A stretch of DNA of 64,000 nt from Iris pallida (lineage: Eukaryota > Streptophyta > Magnoliopsida > Asparagales > Iridaceae): the NCBI GenBank assembly GCA_029216955.1, contig JANAVB010015628.1, positions 1 to 64,000 on the forward strand, in the 5' to 3' direction. A program made the position numbers and the translations under genes. This document shows positions 29,572 through 42,489 of the stretch, piece by piece. Position 1 is the first letter of the stretch. Each line of letters begins with the position of its first letter. The notes beneath the pieces were generated by a model. That model did no database searches. It saw nothing but the letters and a program-made list of their open reading frames with translations, and was not told the DNA's origin.

Positions 29572-32500
29572 AAACTATAACAAGAAAGTACAAAAATGAG
29601 GAACGAATAGCAATGTACCTGTAGTGGAAATTAGTCGCATTGAACGAGGATTAGCAATTTCAAAATTTTGAGAAGGATCAAACCCAAATGATTAACATAA
29701 GCTTGGCGTGAAAGCGACTTCGGACCCACTCACTGTCAGCCTACAAACCTGGAACAATAGAAAAAAAAAATTGGATGGCAAACAGATGCTATGAGAAACT
29801 AAGGATACAAGTTAATTTCACACAAGATGAACATAATCATGAACATCAGACAGTTTTTTTCCCAACAAATTCACCTAAACAATGTGACAGGAATAATGGC
29901 ACGAGTTATCTTGGTTTCTAGCAAAATGTAAGAAAGTTTTATAACTCAAAAGGGCACAGTTGAAGATCAGCAAGAGTTGATTCTTTAGAGGATCCAATAC
30001 TAATTTTTTTGGAAAATCACTGACCATACTGCAAAATGAAATGATGAAATGATAATCAATTAAGCATGGGTACAGTGAATGTATACTCATTGAGTATCAG
30101 ATGAAATTGTTAAATGATAATTGGACAGGTGAAAAGATGGTTCCAATATAGAAATTTTCACACTTCTACATAATAATATATGTGGTAATTGATTCGAGGT
30201 TAATTGCAAGAATATAGGCAAATAAATGTAGTTTCTGCTTCACAATCCCTTAGTAATCAATGCCCTATGCCACTACTCTTTGAATGGCTTCTCCTCTTTG
30301 TCTCTATAGTAGCTATTTCAGACTCAGTATTGGTTATTTCTGCCATCTATACATTTTTGTTTCATAACCTAAATTTATTGTATACCTACATTAAGTAGTG
30401 GATTTAAAACTGAGAAATATAGAATTGTCTTAGAACTACCTAGACAAGAATTGCTGATGGTACCTTCAATGATTAATAAAACATAATTGCTAACAGAATC
30501 TCTGATTAGGAATGCAATATTAAAATGCATCTAAAATTATAAGTGGGTTTAGCAAACAAACTGAATTTTCCTTCAGCTTTTCGTTGGAGGCATTGGACTC
30601 ATAATTTGGGTTTAGTATCCTTGGAGGTATCCCAACAGGAGACTTTTAAGACAAATCTGGAGCTTTTGGCACCATGAGAAAGACTGGGTTGAGAGAAACG
30701 CTTCCGCTTGTATGTCAATAGCACCTTGTTGTTCACCATTCTGCAGTCAATTAATCTATCGCATCCAACATATCCTCAATCTCTTAGCAGTCTAGAGATT
30801 GTCATGTGTGCCTGGAATCATCACAAATCAAATGCAAAGAACTTTATTAGTATAATATAATAATTTTATTACACTTCAAGATAATAACTTTAAATAGTAT
30901 CTATAAAAGATGTGATGCTAATGCACCAAATATAAAACATCTGATGCACCAAAGGGGAGTAATTATTTGAGTCTAGGAGTGGCAATATTAGGCCAGACTC
31001 GTATGGCAGCAAGCTAAGATGCAGGTTTCTGCAATCAATTTCCATTTTTGCATCGGAGCACCTTAGGAGGTACCAACGACCCGGAAATTAAATTGGTAGG
31101 CTATCAGTCTAACATGCATGTTCTTAGAGGTTACTACCATAAGAAACTTAATTTCAATTTTGTATAAAATGTACTTAACATATATGTATATTTACGAGGA
31201 TAAACAAACACAATCACATAAATGTTTATCTTGTGCATGTATGTTTACGATAATAAACATATAGCTGTATCCTTGTATGGATTGGAGAGTTGCCTCACCA
31301 TCCCATTTCAAATTATGGCACACGTGTTTGTATCTGCTACCCATAGATTTACGAACTCAAAAAAAATTCACTCATTAAGATATATTTAATAAAAAATTCA
31401 CTTTCATCTTCTAGATCTAATGCAGCAATCCATTCAACTGATGGCTTCAGAGAGCATGCAACAAAGGAATGTAGGAAAGCCTAACATGGTGTAGCTTGTT
31501 AATTACAGCGATTGAAAAGAATTTCAATAGATGGATGATTGTAACTTTTTCGTCTCACTAAAGGATTATCCATTAGCAAATGGTTGCATTTTATATTTTT
31601 TCAAACTAACTTGTATGAGAATAGATTAGTAGGTAGAAGAAAAAGCTTACAACTTTGAAGTGACACAGTCAGGATTTTTAAAAAATATTATCCGGGACCC
31701 AATCTCATTCTACTTCCCATGTGTGTTCTTGATCCCTGCATTGACAAATTGACGTGGTGAAGTACTCCCATCTTTAGTGGTTGAAGCACAAAGTAAAGAG
31801 TGTTGATAAATAAAATACCTCAAACATGAAATAACAACAAGATGTGGTGTTTGAGAGTCGAATTCTTCACAATTTGCCCTTTCTAATCCCAAAACCTAAT
31901 TGTTACACAATAAACGGAGACAAAATGTCATTCAGGGAAAGATTGCAATTTTACATCATAACAACAGGATCTGCAAAAAAATAGAAAGACTAACAGATAC
32001 ACATACATATCTGGAATATTCTATAACAGATATCTGCAACCTGGATGTTTAAGTTATTGAAGTAAAAAAAGAAGAAATGTCAACATATGCCACAAGTATC
32101 TCATAATTGAAAAGGTTATCCATTAGAGTTGTACCTTTAGAGTTTCCCATGTTGAAGCATGTGCTTCTGGTGTCTGTATAAGCAAATTTGACTTAGAGAA
32201 ACTACATTATTCGAAGATATAATATTTCGATAAAACTAATCAGAACCCAAATACCAATATCAAGGAAAGTGACTAGGAATACACTAGTAAGCATGTGAAT
32301 CACATGAATCAGAAAACCTATCATTAGAATGAAAGAAAAAAGAGAGGGATTTTCCAAACCGTATTGGTATCGGCCGTATCGTATCAATATCGGCCGATAT
32401 CGTATCGGGACTTTCCAAACCGTATTGGTATCCGCCGTATCGTATCAATATCGGCCGATATCGTATCGGGACATTCCAAACCGTATTGGTATCGGCCGTA

Positions 32501-34259
32501 TCGTATCGGTATCAGCCGTATCGTATCGATATCGGCCGATACTGCAAACTATATTAGAAATATATTGAATTCGCCCATCAAACACAGTGCTGCAAGAGTA
32601 TGTTATGTTCAGAACATCGTCTCCTTCTTTCTTTCTTTTATTCTGTGAAAAAAAGAGAGTCCTAGCATGGAGCCGAAAAGAATCAGCCGGCATAGTGGCT
32701 AAAATAGATAAGGACTCAAGAGATGGTTTCTCCAAGGATAAAGCAGAACAATATGGGCGATATAAAACTAGACTTCCTTTGTCTCAGCCCTACTAGTCTA
32801 TGCAATTAGAGTTTGCAGTAAAGGGTAAAAGTTAGATGCTACCTTTGTATCCGCAGTTAGTCTATAGGAGATCCATCTTGAACTTTAAAACCCTTTTTCT
32901 GTGTATAAAATGAAGTTCTTTCTTATGTAATCCAGTCTATACTGAAGTATATGCAACCATATATCATAACATGTTGTGGATGCCTGAACTTTAGAACTGA
33001 TAGGTGATAAAATGATTACAAGGCAAGAAACTTATTCAAGATCATCACATCTTCCCCAAGAATAAAGGCCGAAAGAACTAACAAGAAATCTCCAAACTCA
33101 GTGGAAGTTGAACTGACTGGAAACAGAAGGAAGTGTGAATTAATCGTAGTTTCATACTGCAACACTTGATTCAACAGATATTACATCATTTCAAAACAAA
33201 ACAAAAAATATTATCCAGTATTCAACTAAGCACAGGTACAAAGTTCATTTTATTATGAAAATCTGTAAAAGTGAGCAATATTTGCATATTTGATCTCCTT
33301 CACTACGTAAATACTCTGCAAAACTGAATTCTTTTAGCAGCACACAAATACAATTATCCGGTCACTTTGAAGACCAGACGTGGAGAAGTCAATAAGTTTG
33401 TAAGACTCAAACTAAATTTCAATATGGTACATGCCAAAAATGAGCAAGAAGAACAAAACAAAGCAAATCTTGTATTAAAACAGAACGAACAACTGATCAT
33501 ATCAATTGTTTATGAAGGCTATGATCAATTCAAGCCTTACTGATAAAAGGGACAGTACTATATTGAACATCAGTTAGCTATTTAGGAAGGGCACTCACAT
33601 AACTAAGCGAGCTTGAGCATGAAGGATTTCACTGAGAAAGATGCTACTCTCAGCACTATATCAAGGTTGGGTGCTGCTTCCATCATATCAAAATGTTCAG
33701 ATAATGACAGAACATACAGAATGACACTTGGAATTGAGAGGTTGGACACGAAAATTTATCCATTCTTCAAAGTATAGGGAAACTTGCAGGAAACAAAAAT
33801 GACTGTACTGTTGTCTTATGTTTGTTTTACTACATATTATAATTATTATTCTATCAAAAATCTACTGGCGTCCAAACGAAATGTGCCCCACTTATCATAT
33901 AATCTAGCGTGCATTGCACGCACACCTCTAACGAAGATGGACACATGTTGGTGATAAAATCATTATTATGGGAGACAAGCTAGTGAGTGTTGGCATCTAT
34001 TTTCTAATGAGGAACAGGTATAATCATAGTCTTGAATCCAGATTCTTTGGGTCGGGTCAGTAAATTAGAAATTCTCTATTTGCATCAAAATAACTACTCG
34101 ATTCTTGAAACTAATTAAAAGAGAGTTCATACCAATTGTTTATATAACCAAATTTATTGTTGACGTCGTGGTTAAAATGAAGCTCATTTGCGAAATGTAA
34201 AAGGTCAGAATCACATGATACATTAAGAACACTTCCGAAGAAATTCACAGGATACATTA
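29572..34259. other. CACTA-2 interior, intron-like, no gene recognised
   Basis: About 4.7 kb of AT-rich sequence without a supported gene apart from the tandem repeat at 32345-32550. It is consistent with introns of a captured minus-strand gene. Confidence 0.4.
32345..32550. repeat. TATCGGCCGATA tandem repeat
   Basis: Three copies of a roughly 66-bp unit (TTTCCAAACCGTATTGGTAT, then GGCCGTATCGTATC and TATCGGCCGATATCG). Its right end GATACTGCAAACTATA is repeated, inverted, at about 35555-35575 outside CACTA-2. Confidence 0.85.
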
Positions 34260-34650
34260 GGACATCTTCGCCGGAGCTAGGGTTTCCGGGGGGGTCGGGA
34301 TGAAGAACATGGGAGAGGGGTTTAGGGCTGTGGGGAAAATCGGGGTCGGAAGGGAAGGGGGAAGAGGGAACGATTGAAGTCGGCTGCGGGGATGAGAGGG
34401 GAGACGGCGGATCGCCGGAGAACAGGGTTAGGGCACGGTCGGGAGGGCTGTGGAAGTCGGGGTGGCTGACGAGATGGTCGGAAAAGAAGCTAGGGAAGAG
34501 GGCAGAGGAGAGGGGGAGACTTACGGGCTCGGTCGCCGGTCGGGGTTCGCCGGCCGTGGGAAGACTTCCACCGGAGGGGGAGCTCGAGAGGGAGAGGCTG
34601 AGAGAGTTGTGGTGTTGGGGATCGGGGGGGAAGGAGGAAAAGAAGTACTT
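34260..34650 (-). pseudogene. GC-rich first-exon-like segment in CACTA-2
   Basis: A minus-strand stretch rich in Pro and Ser codons with a downstream AAACCCTAGCTCCGGCGAAG sequence, typical of a plant 5'-UTR or first exon. It lies at the opposite end of CACTA-2 from the pieces at 29041-29571 and on the same strand, so together they may be one captured gene. No domain was identified. Confidence 0.35.
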
Positions 34651-34997
34651 GGATGTGAAATATATAAGAAACCCTCTATTCCCAAATTTTGTTAAAACCG
34701 TCAAGAAATTTTTTTTTTTGAAAAAATTACGAAAATGGCATCTGAAATGTGCGCGCCTTTTTTTTCTGCACATGCATTACTTGACGGTTATCAGCAAACC
34801 GTCAAGTAATGCAATGGGTTTTCTTGACGCTTTGTATAAAACCGTCAAGTAATATGGTCAAATTTTAATATATAACAGAAAAATGGGTGTTTTGTTGACG
34901 TATGTCTAAAACCGTCAAGATAACTGCTTTCCTTGACGGTTTTGACCATACGTCAATAAATTGACCGTCAAGAAAGGTCATTTTTCTTGTAGTGTGG

Positions 34998-36389
34998 TCC
35001 CAAAGCTAGGGTCTTTATTCTTAAATGTTTCAAGTAATTTCTAGATAGGAATCAGAAACATCTTCTTTTTTTTTGCAAGCACTGTCCATATGTTTCATAT
35101 AGATCACTATTTGTATCTACAAAAAAAAACTGAGAATTGATTTAACTTTAGTCATAACAAACTGCATATTACATATGATGACATGCCAAATATTTGAAAG
35201 ATGGCTTCTAGACAAGCATAACTCTATTGTGCAAGTGCTCACAGGCTACAACATTCACTTTAATGAAGCATGATTCAGATGACCTTCAGCAATGGCAGCA
35301 GCTATTGATGAAGATCTCTTTGAAGATTAGACAGTTCAAGGACAGTTATCAAAATAGATAAAATAAAAGGATTTTGCGTTATTGATCAAGTAGCACAGTA
35401 TGATATAGAAATGCAAGTTTAAAGTCGAGAATTATCATTTTATGATAGGATACTACCCGAGAATATCAAGGTCGCTATTTAAAGAGTGCAGATAATTACG
35501 TTCGAGGCATCAAAGGTTTGAGTGATTTAGTTTCTGCATCATTTCTGAATTATAGTTTGCAGTATCAGCCGATACCGATCCGATACGGCCGATACCAATA
35601 CAATTTAGCATGTCCAAATCCGATGTCGATACTTACTGATACCTGGGGTCTCTTTTCCAATCAATTCGGCAAAGAAAATTAATTGAAAAAGACCAATCAA
35701 TAATGGTGTAAAAGCATAGTCTAAATCATGACCGTCTATATTTTACATCTTGCCTACAGATTTTATCAACATTTTGCTCCAATTCTTCTCGTGGATCTTT
35801 TATATGCTCAACAAGTTTAGACATCAATCATAATGATAAAAACATAAGCCTGAACAAAGCTGACATCGCTCTACAGCAGACTTAATCACTGTCCATATCA
35901 TTATTCTTAAATGATTTGATTTTCTGTTTCCTAATTAGCACTTATTGATGTGTTTTGCCTCTTTTGGACAGGCACTTATTCTTCACTTTGTGGAAGCCTG
36001 TCTTTTTGACTCAACTTATTGCCCTTTGGGACCTGGTAACTGTTACATTTCTTTTGGCTTTGGTTCCTAAACTTATTGCCCTTTGGGTCCATATTTGTTG
36101 GGATGAGTGTCGTTAGGACATCTATAATTTGGAGAATTAGTTCTATTTTCCTTTCGTAACATCGTTTTATCATTGTTATTGTACTCTAGCTCTGTTAGGT
36201 AGTGTGGACGTGTGGTATTCTTCTGAGGTTTAGATGGCATATATCTGACAACTCTAGCTCTGTTAACTATATGTCAAATATAAGGCAGGTTGAGTTGTAG
36301 TTAAAGGAGGTTTCTTTGTATTTTGAGAAATAGGATTATCTTAATATCACAAGTTGGCATTGATGAACTCCATATTATATTTCCCTTCA
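34998..36389. other. CACTA-3 middle segment
   Basis: AT-rich, no gene recognised. At 35900-35985 it repeats the exportin intron end (TTATTGATGTGTTTTGCCTC, then CAGGCACTTATTC) found at 28360-28401, but the exon then diverges after GCACTTATTC. Confidence 0.5.
35553..35650. repeat. Second, inverted TATCGGCCGATA repeat copy
   Basis: TATAGTTTGCAGTATCAGCC followed by CGATACCGATCCGATACGGCC matches the inverse of the unit at 32345, as one diverged copy. Confidence 0.7.
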
Positions 36390-36800
36390 CTTCACTTCCC
36401 TAGCATCCTAGGTCAATTTTCAGATGTCATATGCTACTTCCCTACTGCATTCTCTATTGGACTGATGCACTCCATCACACAAAGACAACAACAGTTGCTG
36501 CTACAAGCAGTTCAAATTACTGCTGTGCACTATAGATTTTGTATTTCATGAAAATCGTGTTCTTACCAGGGAATGGTGGTAAAAATTATACTGTATAAAG
36601 TTTTTTTTTACACTATTGTATTGTTAGAGTTCAGAAGTTAATTATGTCTGAGTTCATAAAGTTTACAAGTTATTTGCTCTGGGTTTGTCATTTTCTGACC
36701 AAATTCTTTGTAGGAGATGTACATACGTCAAATGGATGGTTGCATTCTTGACTCGAAAAACAGATACGGAGAGGGTAGTTAAGTGCACAGGTGTGCATCT
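36390..36800. repeat. About 400-bp duplicated segment, copy 1 (empty hAT site)
   Basis: Near-identical to 36890-36946 joined to 40994-41340. It contains CTGATGCACTCCATCACACA uninterrupted, the pre-insertion form of the hAT target. An exon-like stretch after TTCTTTGTAG (about 36714) is shared with copy 2. Confidence 0.85.
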
Positions 36801-36946
36801 GCTGTACACCTTTCCTATCTAAACCTTCCTGCTACTGCTGCTAACAAAACAGCGGGTGCCACTCTGCTGTAGCTCCTTATGCCAATTCCCTTCCATTGTT
36901 GTATGCTGCGTACTGCATTCTTTATTGGACTGATGCACTCCATCAC

Positions 36947-39900
36947 CATGGCCGGCCTTGGGCCCGTGCCCAATGTGCAGTTGCACAGGGCCTCAAAATA
37001 TGAGGGGACTCCAAAAAAAGGGCAATTTTACAAGTCATTTTATTTGACTCCAACTCCAAGTCTCCAACCTAATTAGCTTGCCGACGTTGGAACTTGGAAA
37101 GATCAAAGGTCAATATTCAATACCCAAACTTTATTCCTAATAGCTGCTAGTGCTCCTCTACGATCCGAAGGGCCGACCTTGGTACTTGAAGCGGCGCCGA
37201 CCCGTTAGGTTACTTAGGTAAAATATAAAATATTATTTTTTTAATAAATTATTGTGTGGGTTTCTTCTTTCAGTTCTTTGATTACTAATTTCTTCATTGT
37301 TTTTTAATTTTTTAAGGAAAAGGAAAAAAGAGAATGCTTGGGTCCTGTTTCAGGAATGATTCATCTCTAAGAGGTACAAATTTTATATGCAAACAAATGT
37401 ACCCAACCAATAATTTATTTTTCATAAGAATTTTATTTAAAACAATGATGAAGAATTTTTTTCGTTGATTACAGTTGCATTACGAATAAAATACTAACTT
37501 AGTCATTGTTTTATTCTTCTTAATCCGATGCAACTGTAACAGGAATGATTCATCTCTAAGAGGTACAAAAAATTTTCCTTAAGAATTTTATTCTCATTAT
37601 GAATTTATTATTTTTTTAAGAACTATGATCCTATTGTGAATTTAGTTTTATATTTATATATGGAAGAACAATATCATCCCATTGGGAATAATTGGTTTGC
37701 TTTTGGATCTCGATTGAGAAAAGAATAGCTCTGACATGGTGATAATTTTTGTGTGGATTTTGATATCATTTTGTGTATATTTTCTTACTGTTATGCTATG
37801 TAGTAATAGTTTTATTGATGGAAAGTGTCTATATGTAAGTGTCTAGTTTCAGATTTTTTTTTTTTTTATATAATTTAGGAATTTGAAGGTCTATTTTATC
37901 TAGTTTCAGATATATTGTGTCTATAATGCCTCCCATTAGAAAATTTGTATTGGGTTATTCCAAGCGCAAAAGAAAAAGCAAAAAGGAGCATTTTGTTCGA
38001 AGTCAAAGAGGAGCTCTTGACAAATTTGTTGTCAAACAACCAATAGATGTTGAAGAGCATGTGCAAGAACCTACAGAGGCAACAACAGTAGACGTTGAAG
38101 AGCATTTGCTGGAACCGACAGAGACAACACTAGTAGATGTTGAAGAGCATTTGCATGTACCTATGGAAAAAGATGGTGATGTACCTGTAGAAGAAAATGC
38201 GGAGAATCATGAGGAAGAAAATGTGGTGGAACTTGGTTTGAATGGCAATGATAATAAAATTGGAGATATTGCCTTGAACATCTACGATCCTAGAAATTGG
38301 GATAGTCTTGATCCTAAATGGAGGGATTTATTGGTGAAAAAGGTCCTGTAAGAGATTTGTTAACCGAAAAAGGCCCTAAAGATGGACTGAAAAGATGTTT
38401 CTCCTCTGAATTCTACAATAAGTACTTATCAAACGGAGAGAAGCATCATCAAAATTGGCTAGTGTATTCCAAGGATCTTGACAAGGTATTTTGCTTTTGC
38501 TGTAAATTGTTTAAGAACCGGCTACAACAAAGTCAATTAGCACATGATGGAGTAAGGGATTGGGGACACCTGGCAAACAAATTGAAAACACATGAAAGAA
38601 GTGCAGAGTATATCAATCATATGTCTATTTGGATTGAGTTGCATGCTAGGCTGGAAAATAATCAAGTCATTGACAAAGTTGTGCAGGACCAAATCATCAA
38701 AGAAACATAACACTGGAGGAAGGTACTGTGGAGATTGTTTGCATTTGTGAAATATTTGGCTAAACAGAGCTTGGCGTTCCGTGGAAGTAATGAGAAGATA
38801 TATGAAGAAAGTAATGGAAATTTTATGGCTTTAGTTGAAATGGTTGCCGAGTGGGATTCAACCTTAAAAGAGCATCTCCGAAGGAAACAAAATCATGAGA
38901 TTCATTACCATTATCTGAGTCACAAGATTCAAAATGAGATGATACACTTGCTAGCTTCTGAAATTAAAGGTGCAATCCTAAAAAAAAAGAAGCTAAATAC
39001 TTTTCAGTAATACTCGATTGCACTCCTGATGTTAGCAAACTAGAACAGATGACATTGATATTAAGGTGTGTTGATGTCTCTACAATTCCAATAAAGGTGC
39101 AAGAATATTTTATACAATTCATGGTTGTGAATGACACAACAGGTCAAGGGTTGTTTGAAGAGTTACAAAATGTGCTACACCATCTTGATCTTGATATTGA
39201 TAATGTCAGAGGCCAAAGCTATGATAACGGTTCAAACATGAAGGGGAGACACAAAGGTGTACAAAGAAAACTCTTAGACATCAATCCTAGAGCATTTTAT
39301 ACACCTTGTGGTTCTCATTCTCTCAATTTGACACTGTCAGATATAGCAAACTCTTGCAGTAAAGCAGTAAACTTTTTTGGAGTTGTGCAACGTATTTATA
39401 CATTGTTTACAGATTCTACAAAAAGGTGGAAGATTTTGAAGGATAATCTACCAGAAAAAGGTTTCACTCTAAAATCATTGTCGACTACACGATGGGAAAG
39501 TAGAATTAATAGTATGAAAGCAATAGTGACTCAAGCTCCTGAAATACGAGAAGCTCTACTTCAGCTTGCCGAAAGTGAAAAAGAGGCAAAGGCTAAAAGT
39601 GAAGCTACTTGTTTGGCAGAATACGAACTTGGAAATTTTGAGTTCATTGTGGGTATGGTTATTTGGTATAACATCTTGGTTAAAGTTAATATAGCCAGCA
39701 AAGAATTACAATGTGAAAATATGCGTATTGATGTGGCAACGGATAGTGTGAAGGCTCTGATTGCTTTTTTTCAAGAGTACCGAAAAGTTGGGTTTTAGAA
39801 GGCTTTGGATTGTGCTAAAGAAATTGCTGCTGAATTGGATATTGATCTGGTGTTTCCAAAGAACAAGAAGAGAATAATTCGTAGAAAAAAATATTTTGAT

Positions 39901-40993
39901 GAGATTGCTACCGAGTCTTCTGAACCGGTCCATGAAGAATCAACTCAAGAATCCTTCAAAATTCAGTACTTTTTATACATAGTTGATCAAACAATCGGTT
40001 CATTGGAAAGAAGGTTTGAAAAATATAAGCAGTATGAAGACACATTCGGCTTTTTATTTACAGCAGAGAAGTTAAAATCATTGGATGCTGATGAACTGAA
40101 GACAAGTTGCAACAACCTTGAAAAGAAGTTAGAAAATGATCACATTTCAGACATCAATGGTGAGGATTTATTTAATGAATTACAACTATTACAAAAACAT
40201 TTACTAGAAGAAAAAGATACAGCTAGTGCAATACTATTTTTTTGAAAAGAATGAATTGTTATCCAACTTGTTGTCTTGCATATAGAATTTTGTTGACCAT
40301 TCCTGTTACAGTTGCATCGGCTGAAAGAAGTTTTTCAAAATTAAAAATATTGAAATCTTACTTGCGATCAACTATGTCGCAAGAAAGATTAAATAGTTTG
40401 GCTTTGGTTTCAATTGAAAATGAGTTTTTGGGAAATATTGATCATGAAAGTTTAATTGATGATTTTGCTTCTAAGAATGCAAGAAGATCAATGTTCAAAA
40501 AGCAGTAATGCACTAGCTGTTATCTTTTTTGGTTCTCTTGGTAATATAGTAATAGTTTTAATTTATTATTGAAGATCCATTGAAAAAGTTTTGTCAAGTA
40601 ATTTTATTGTTCTATAGTTTTAGTTTTATTTATTGTATGATTATAGATTACTTCTCATTTGGGTATTGATCATTATTCATTTTTATATGTTCTCATCATC
40701 AGATCGATAAAAAAAGAATTTGAGGCCAGAGTTTGACAATTTAGTGGTCAGTGTATCTTTTATCTAAAATATTTTTATTATATTATGTAATGTGCTTGAA
40801 TACAGATAATTTGAGCTTTGGTTAGTTTGTTTCGTAACTATTTATAGATTCAGTTATAATATACAATCAAGAATATTTCGAGAGATTCTGATAACGACAA
40901 AAAACAATACATTTAAAAAATATAAATAAATAAATTTATAGGGCCACATTTTAAAATTCGTACAGGGCCTTCAATTATTCAGGACCGGCCCTG
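36947..40993 (+). mobile_element. hAT transposon inserted in the duplicated segment
   Basis: The ends CATGGCCGGCCTTGGGC and the inverse CAGGGCCGGTCCTGAAT form degenerate TIRs of the CAGGGCCGG type. The 8-bp target duplication is TCCATCAC (36939-36946) and TCCACCAC (40994-41001), one mismatch. The paralogous empty site at about 36470-36490 confirms the boundaries. It carries a broken transposase. Confidence 0.9.
37917..40508 (+). pseudogene. hAT transposase, TTF-finger/ZMYM1-like, multiply disrupted
   Basis: The N-terminal part has acidic VDVEEHL repeats (37917-38340). A TTF-type zinc finger follows (FCFCCKLF near residue 60 of the second segment, then H...H). The catalytic region carries [11 protein letters not shown] and [11 protein letters not shown], with TTRWESR downstream. 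The C-terminal hAT dimerisation part carries VASAERSFSKLKILKSYLRS (about 40310). Breaks are a frameshift near 38335, TAA at 38708-38710, a frameshift in the A-run near 38985, TAG at 39796-39798 and a frameshift in the T-run near 40230. These proteins cut and paste DNA; this copy cannot. Confidence 0.9.
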
Positions 40994-41345
40994 TCCACCA
41001 CACAAAGACAACAACAGTTGCTGCTACAGGCAGTTCAAACAGCTGCTATGCACTATAGATTTTGTATTTCATGAAAATCGTGTTCTTACCAGGAAATGGT
41101 GGTAAAAATTATATTGTATAAAGTTTTTTTTAGACTATTGTATTGTTAGAGTTCAGAAGTTAATTATGTCTGAGTTCATAAAGTTTACAAGTTATTTGCT
41201 CTGGGTTTGTCATTTTCTGACCAAATTCTTTGTAGGAGCTGTACATACTCAAATGGATGGTTGCATTCTTGACTCGAAAACCGATACGGAGAGGGTAGTC
41301 AAGTGCCTTGAAGCTGTAATTTTAAGAAGAGTGTCCGAGGTAAGT
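40994..41345. repeat. Duplicated segment, copy 2 (right of the hAT)
   Basis: Continues the match to 36475-36790. It includes an exon-like stretch between TTCTTTGTAG and GAG|GTAAGT (about 41237-41340) that is open in one frame for about 34 codons (GAVHTQMDGCILDSKT...). The same stretch in copy 1 is broken by a 1-bp insertion. Product unknown. Confidence 0.75.
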
Positions 41346-42489
41346 ACTACCAAAAACAAATAACTTATTGGCCTTTTGACCCCATACGATTGTCATTGGA
41401 TTTCCGAAATAGTGTAATGTAAAAATAAGTGCTTTGAATCATTGCTAGTTGATTGAGACCATAAACCTTTTTTTAAAAAACATGAAGCGTTAGCATAAAT
41501 CTATATCTTAAAAACCCTTCAAATTGCTAGCTTAAGTCCAGATAGAATATCTATAAGCCATCCAAAATTATGGAGAATCTTGGTACAATAACTAGTTAAA
41601 TAAGAATCATTTTTTTTAGTTGTAGGGTAAGTTTCCCTGTGTGTTGGTTATGTTCAGCTTGTTACTGAAGGTAAACGTTTCATGTGGTCACTGTGTCTCA
41701 AAGGGACTTGATTATTGCACAGGTCACATGAGCTGGGCAATCCTTGCCATGGCCGAAGAGCCGTTTCAGATAGCCACATAGTTTGGCAATAACACACAGG
41801 GTCGCTACGACACTTAGGCATGCGCCACAAAAGTATCTGGCCAATTTGTTTTATTTATACACACACACACACATACACATCAATGTTTTTTGTAGAATTT
41901 GAAAATTTATTGCCTTTTCATTTACAAGCTGAACTTAACTCAGAAGTTTTTAATTGTTTCACAATTGTTTTGTAGACTTCACTCAACTTGATCTTGCATG
42001 GACTTTTCTCTGCATTTTTCTTTGCGAGCTTCTCCATCGCAAACCTGCAAAGACCTTGGATCAGTTTTACAGAAGAGATGCAACCCACTTAAGTGCTAAC
42101 ATCTTGTGTCTTCGTACATGTCTGTGTATAAAGCTCAATTTGCAGAATTTTTTGCGAGTTGACATGAATAAATTAGAGAAAAGTATTTTTTATACCTTAA
42201 TTGATGCGGCCTTTTTGCTAAATAGTTGTATTCTTTTCTTCAGAAAGTGAAGCTTTTCATCTATTAGCTGCTCTTGCAACTTTTCTAGAATTAAGAACTT
42301 TATGGATCTCAATCATCATGTATGTATATGAAGTTAACTTTGGTTAATAATACAATATGGTTGATAATCAATGATTTGTGCGATCTAGTGGTATATATAT
42401 ATGGTTGAAATTTGTGTACATATTGTCATTTGGATGTAAAATAAAATAAAATATTTAAATTAAACAATGAAATTTGAATTTTTTTTTCA
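41346..42489. other. CACTA-3 right arm, no gene recognised
   Basis: AT-rich sequence with a short (CA)n run near 41860. No supported coding sequence. Confidence 0.5.

Larger units (their letters stand above)
28438..34994. mobile_element. CACTA-2, 6.6 kb, with intact ends and TSD
   Basis: Ends CACTACAAGAAAAATG and the inverse CACTACAAGAAAAATGAC, with target duplication TGG at 28435-28437 and 34995-34997. Subterminal repeats CCGTCAAGAAA / TTTCTTGACGG cluster at 28450-28810 and 34690-34985. There is no TNP1/TNP2-like coding sequence; instead it has minus-strand gene-like pieces and a TATCGGCCGATA tandem repeat. It inserted directly behind the exportin-like exon. Confidence 0.9.

Noticed and set aside
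37917..40508. An active domesticated hAT transposase gene
   Set aside because: At least three frameshifts and two in-frame stops break it.
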